Source: Sinomonas gamaensis (GTDB taxonomy: Bacteria > Actinomycetota > Actinomycetes > Actinomycetales > Micrococcaceae). From it: a stretch of 64,000 nucleotides of DNA. The notes below the pieces were generated by a model. The model worked only from the letters and a program-made list of their open reading frames with translations, did no database searches and was not told the origin of the DNA. Every line of letters begins with the position of its first letter. The stretch's first letter is position 1. This document shows positions 61,782-64,000 of the stretch, one piece after another. Both the position numbers and the translations under genes were made by a program. The stretch is from assembly GCF_005876955.1 (NCBI RefSeq), contig NZ_SSCL01000010.1, forward strand, positions 65,587 through 129,586. Reading direction: 5' to 3'.

Positions 61782-62945
61782 CTAGGCGAGGCGTGTGAGG
61801 AGGCCTGCGGCGAGGGCGGCTCGCTGGAGCATGCCGCTGATGCTGATCCATTCGTTTCTGGCGTGAGCTCCGGCTCCGACTGCTCCGAGGCCGTCGAGAA
61901 CGGGCAGGCCGAGCGCGGCGGCGAAATTGCCGTCGCTGGCTCCTCCGACGGAGGCCTCTTTGAGGTCCAGGTCGAGGGCGGAGGCGACTTCGGCAGCCTG
62001 AGCAAACATCGCTGCCGTCTTCTCGGTGCGCTGCATGACGGGCCGGTTCCAGCCCCCGCTGACGGTGATGGATGCCAACGGGTTCTCTGCGCGCAGGGAG
62101 GCGAAGAGGCGGTCGACGCGTTGGGCCTCCGTCTCGGAGCTGACCCGCACGTCGATATGGGCTGTGGCATGCCCGGCCTTGACGTTGGTGCGGGTGCCGC
62201 CGTTGAGGACTCCGACGTTGATGCTGGTTCCGGCGGCGAGGTCGGAGGCAGCGTGCAGCTTCAGGACGACGCGGGAGATCTCGTCGATGGCGCTCGCTCC
62301 TGCTTGTGGGTCCAGGCCGGCGTGGACGGCTTCGCCGTGTGCCTCGACCCGGAAGATGCCCACGCCCTTGCGTGCGGTCTTGAGGGCGCCGTCGGCACTG
62401 GCTTCGAAGACGAGCACGGAGGTCCCGCGAACAGACTCTTCCTCGATGACTGGTCTGGAGGAGGGGCTGCCGAGCTCCTCGTCGCCGTTGAGCACGAGGC
62501 GCACGTGGGGGCGGGGCGCGTTCAGGGCATCGCAAGCCTTCAGGGCCCAGACCAGCTGGACGAGGCCTGCTTTCATGTCGAAGGCGCCGGGCCCGGTCAG
62601 GGCGTCGCCGTCGATGGAGACCGGCCACTCTGCGAGCGTCCCGGCCTGCCATACGGTGTCGTAGTGGCACAGTGCCGTGACCCAAGGTGCGGTGGGACGA
62701 GTGGGGGAGGGGTAGTCGAGGACGACGGTGTCGCCGTGCTCTCCGCCGTCGGCGAGCCTGCGGGCGGAGGGGGCGCCGAGCCTGAGGCCCAGCCATCGTT
62801 CGGCCCAGTCAAGCCCCTTGATCAGCAGGTTCTTATCATCTGACGGCGTTTCCTGGCCGATGTAGTCCGAGAGGTCCTGGACCATCTCGTCGCTGTGGCC
62901 GTTGATCCAGTCTTGGAGGGCGGCGGGGCTGGTGCCGTCCATCAT
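61782..62945 (-). CDS. M20 family metallopeptidase
   Basis: A 387-residue zinc-dependent M20 peptidase of the carboxypeptidase G2/ArgE group. Metal and catalytic segments are CHYDTVW with the first His/Asp, GAFDMKAGLVQLVWAL with the bridging Asp, NGDEELGSPSSRP with the catalytic Glu pair, and GGASDGNFAAALG near the end; the dimerisation insert starts about GIFRVEAHGEAVHAG. It probably removes an amino acid from an N-acyl or peptide substrate. ATG overlaps the upstream reductase-like gene stop (ATGA). Confidence 0.9.
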   Translation of the reverse strand: MMDGTSPAALQDWINGHSDEMVQDLSDYIGQETPSDDKNLLIKGLDWAERWLGLRLGAPSARRLADGGEHGDTVVLDYPSPTRPTAPWVTALCHYDTVWQAGTLAEWPVSIDGDALTGPGAFDMKAGLVQLVWALKACDALNAPRPHVRLVLNGDEELGSPSSRPVIEEESVRGTSVLVFEASADGALKTARKGVGIFRVEAHGEAVHAGLDPQAGASAIDEISRVVLKLHAASDLAAGTSINVGVLNGGTRTNVKAGHATAHIDVRVSSETEAQRVDRLFASLRAENPLASITVSGGWNRPVMQRTEKTAAMFAQAAEVASALDLDLKEASVGGASDGNFAAALGLPVLDGLGAVGAGAHARNEWISISGMLQRAALAAGLLTRLA

Positions 62946-63970
62946 GAGCGGACTCCTACGGTCGCGTCCAAGGCGTCAAGGTGCTGTTCGCCCATGTCGG
63001 TCTGCCCCGCCTCCAGTGCCTTGATCATGTCGACCATCTGCGTCAGGAGGGGCACGGGAATGCCGTGTTCCTGGGCCTTGGCGATGACGGGCTCGTAGTG
63101 GCAGGGGACTTCGGTGGCACGCTTGCGGACGGCGATGTCGCGCCAGATCCCGGAGCGGGTCTTCGACTGGGTGCCCAGCCATGCCACCAGCCTGTCGGTG
63201 GCGGCCTCCCGCGCGGCAGGGTCGGCTTCGCGTCGGTAGACGGCGGGTTCGAAGGCGTCGAATCCCTCCAAAGCGATTCCTTCGGCGTCTGCGACGTCGA
63301 AGACCTCTGCTGCCAGTCCTTCCATGGAGGGGCGGTGGCGATCGATCAGGTCGGCCATGTCCGCGTCGGCCAGGGCGGTCGCGGAGAGCATGGCCCCGAA
63401 GCCGAGCTTGGACCAGAGGAACCCGTCGACATTCGGGGTCACGACCGCGGACCCCCAGTGCTGCAGGTCCGCAGCGAGCTGGTGCACGCGGGCGCTGACA
63501 CCGCCGGTGTATTCGCCCAGCGCCATGCCGCCGGCTCCGCCGTCCTTGACCAGGCCCGGTTCCATGACGTCTGCGAAGAGGTCCACGAAGGCGCTGATGG
63601 TGCGCTCGGCTCCCACATGGGCGGAGATGGCGGCCTCATTGAGCCCGTTCTGCATGGAGACGACGTACCCGTCGGGCGCGAGGCGGGGGGCGATCCAGGC
63701 CGCGGCCTTGTCCGTGGCCTGCGCCTTGACGGCGAGCAGGACGCGTCCGAGCTGGGCGGGGGCATCGTCGAGTCCGAAGACGGGCAGGTGAGCGGTGAGC
63801 GTTCCCTGCGGGGTCTGCAGGCGCAGCCCCTTGTTCCGGATGGCCTCCACATGGGCGGGGTCGGCGTCGACCAGCTGGACGGGGACGCCTTGGGCGTCGA
63901 GGTGGACGGCGAGGGTGCCGCCGATGGCGCCGGCGCCGACGACGGTGTAGGGGAGGTCAGTGGCGGTCAT
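62942..63970 (-). CDS. Ketopantoate reductase-like (ApbA/PanE family) enzyme
   Basis: A 342-residue 2-dehydropantoate 2-reductase-family NADP(H) enzyme: YTVVGAGAIGGTLAVHL is the Rossmann start, VKAQATD follows, QNGLNEA holds the catalytic Asn region, and the C-terminal helical domain has WSKLGFGAMLSATAL and the end segment EVPCHYEPVIAKAQEHGIPVP. Family members often act on other 2-oxo acids, so pantothenate synthesis is not proven. It is coupled to the M20 peptidase (ATGA), suggesting a shared catabolic route. AAGAAGGAAG precedes the ATG. Confidence 0.85.
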   Translation of the reverse strand: MTATDLPYTVVGAGAIGGTLAVHLDAQGVPVQLVDADPAHVEAIRNKGLRLQTPQGTLTAHLPVFGLDDAPAQLGRVLLAVKAQATDKAAAWIAPRLAPDGYVVSMQNGLNEAAISAHVGAERTISAFVDLFADVMEPGLVKDGGAGGMALGEYTGGVSARVHQLAADLQHWGSAVVTPNVDGFLWSKLGFGAMLSATALADADMADLIDRHRPSMEGLAAEVFDVADAEGIALEGFDAFEPAVYRREADPAAREAATDRLVAWLGTQSKTRSGIWRDIAVRKRATEVPCHYEPVIAKAQEHGIPVPLLTQMVDMIKALEAGQTDMGEQHLDALDATVGVRS

Positions 63971-64000
63971 GCGTGTGCTTCCTTCTTGGTGACGGGGGCC
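63967..64000 (-). CDS. C-terminal tail of an upstream gene (partial)
   Basis: On the minus strand a frame reads APVTKKEAHA then TGA, overlapping the reductase ATG as ATGA. This is the coupling seen for other gene pairs here, so an operon gene probably extends beyond the window. Its identity cannot be told. Confidence 0.35.
   Translation of the reverse strand, partial: APVTKKEAHA

Noticed and set aside
1-64000. CRISPR arrays, insertion sequences, integrase or prophage genes
   Set aside because: No regularly spaced repeats of CRISPR type, no transposase or integrase-like protein and no terminal inverted repeats with target duplications were seen.

Overview
The window is a high-GC actinobacterial chromosome segment spanning the replication origin. 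Gene content and order (rpmH-dnaA-dnaN-gnd-recF-dciA-gyrB-gyrA-DUF3566-tRNA-Ile-DLW39-tRNA-Ala on one side, rnpA-yidD-yidC-khpB-rsmG-parA-parB-trxA-trxB-murJ on the other) point to Micrococcaceae (Arthrobacter/Sinomonas-like). That family call rests on gene order and protein style, not on a search. Codon use and GC are uniform apart from a lower-GC gene-free stretch at 26.2-29.3 kb. I see no insertion sequence, prophage or CRISPR array.

Layout. 0-8 kb: SDR oxidoreductase, pirin-GNAT pair, ArsR-SRPBCC pair, rhomboid and cyclophilin, an 11-residue-repeat membrane protein, a GT2 glycosyltransferase and an EamA transporter. 8.3-20 kb, minus strand: the dnaA-to-gyrA replication block with two tRNAs and a 39-residue microprotein between them. 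20-26 kb, plus strand: rpmH to parB, covering ribosome/RNase P, membrane insertion, 16S methylation and chromosome partition. 26.2-29.3 kb: no convincing gene, but six parS palindromes and five perfect DnaA boxes. 29.3-35.1 kb, minus strand: trxA, trxB, a membrane-anchored pseudokinase remnant, murJ and a Nudix hydrolase. 35.2-37.3 kb: CCA-type nucleotidyltransferase and histidine phosphatase. 37.3-37.8 kb: two possible tiny ORFs with strong ribosome-binding sites and an intrinsic terminator. 37.9-46.7 kb: secreted serine protease, GT87-like membrane mannosyltransferase, PAP2-lipid kinase fusion, HrpB helicase and small redox/membrane proteins. 46.8-53.6 kb: a TetR regulator, then a DauR-like regulator divergent from MFS-RidA-PLP deaminase-amidohydrolase-rhodanese, which reads as a D-amino-acid/N-acyl-D-amino-acid utilisation island. 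53.8-58.7 kb: GntR-asparaginase-aspartase-asparagine permease. 59-64 kb: TetR/MFS efflux pair, DUF4193 zinc-ribbon protein, M20 peptidase, ketopantoate-reductase-like enzyme and the tail of one more gene.

How the genes work together. The origin block supplies initiator, clamp, helicase-loader-like DciA, RecF and gyrase. ParA/ParB with seven parS sites handle origin segregation. MurJ, the pseudokinase-like protein, YidC/YidD and the lipid enzymes concern the envelope. The right-hand third is accessory metabolism under local regulators whose operators can be seen: paired TetR palindromes at 46.7 kb, 20-21-bp spaced repeats at 48.3 kb, and a palindrome inside a promoter spacer at 59.7 kb.

Points most worth a second look: the parS/DnaA-box gene-free region; perfect DnaA boxes that lie away from the dnaA-dnaN origin; a three-copy intergenic element on the left flank; a methionine at the GyrA quinolone position; the split and truncated MviN-type pseudokinase; and the tiny-ORF/terminator region before the secreted protease.
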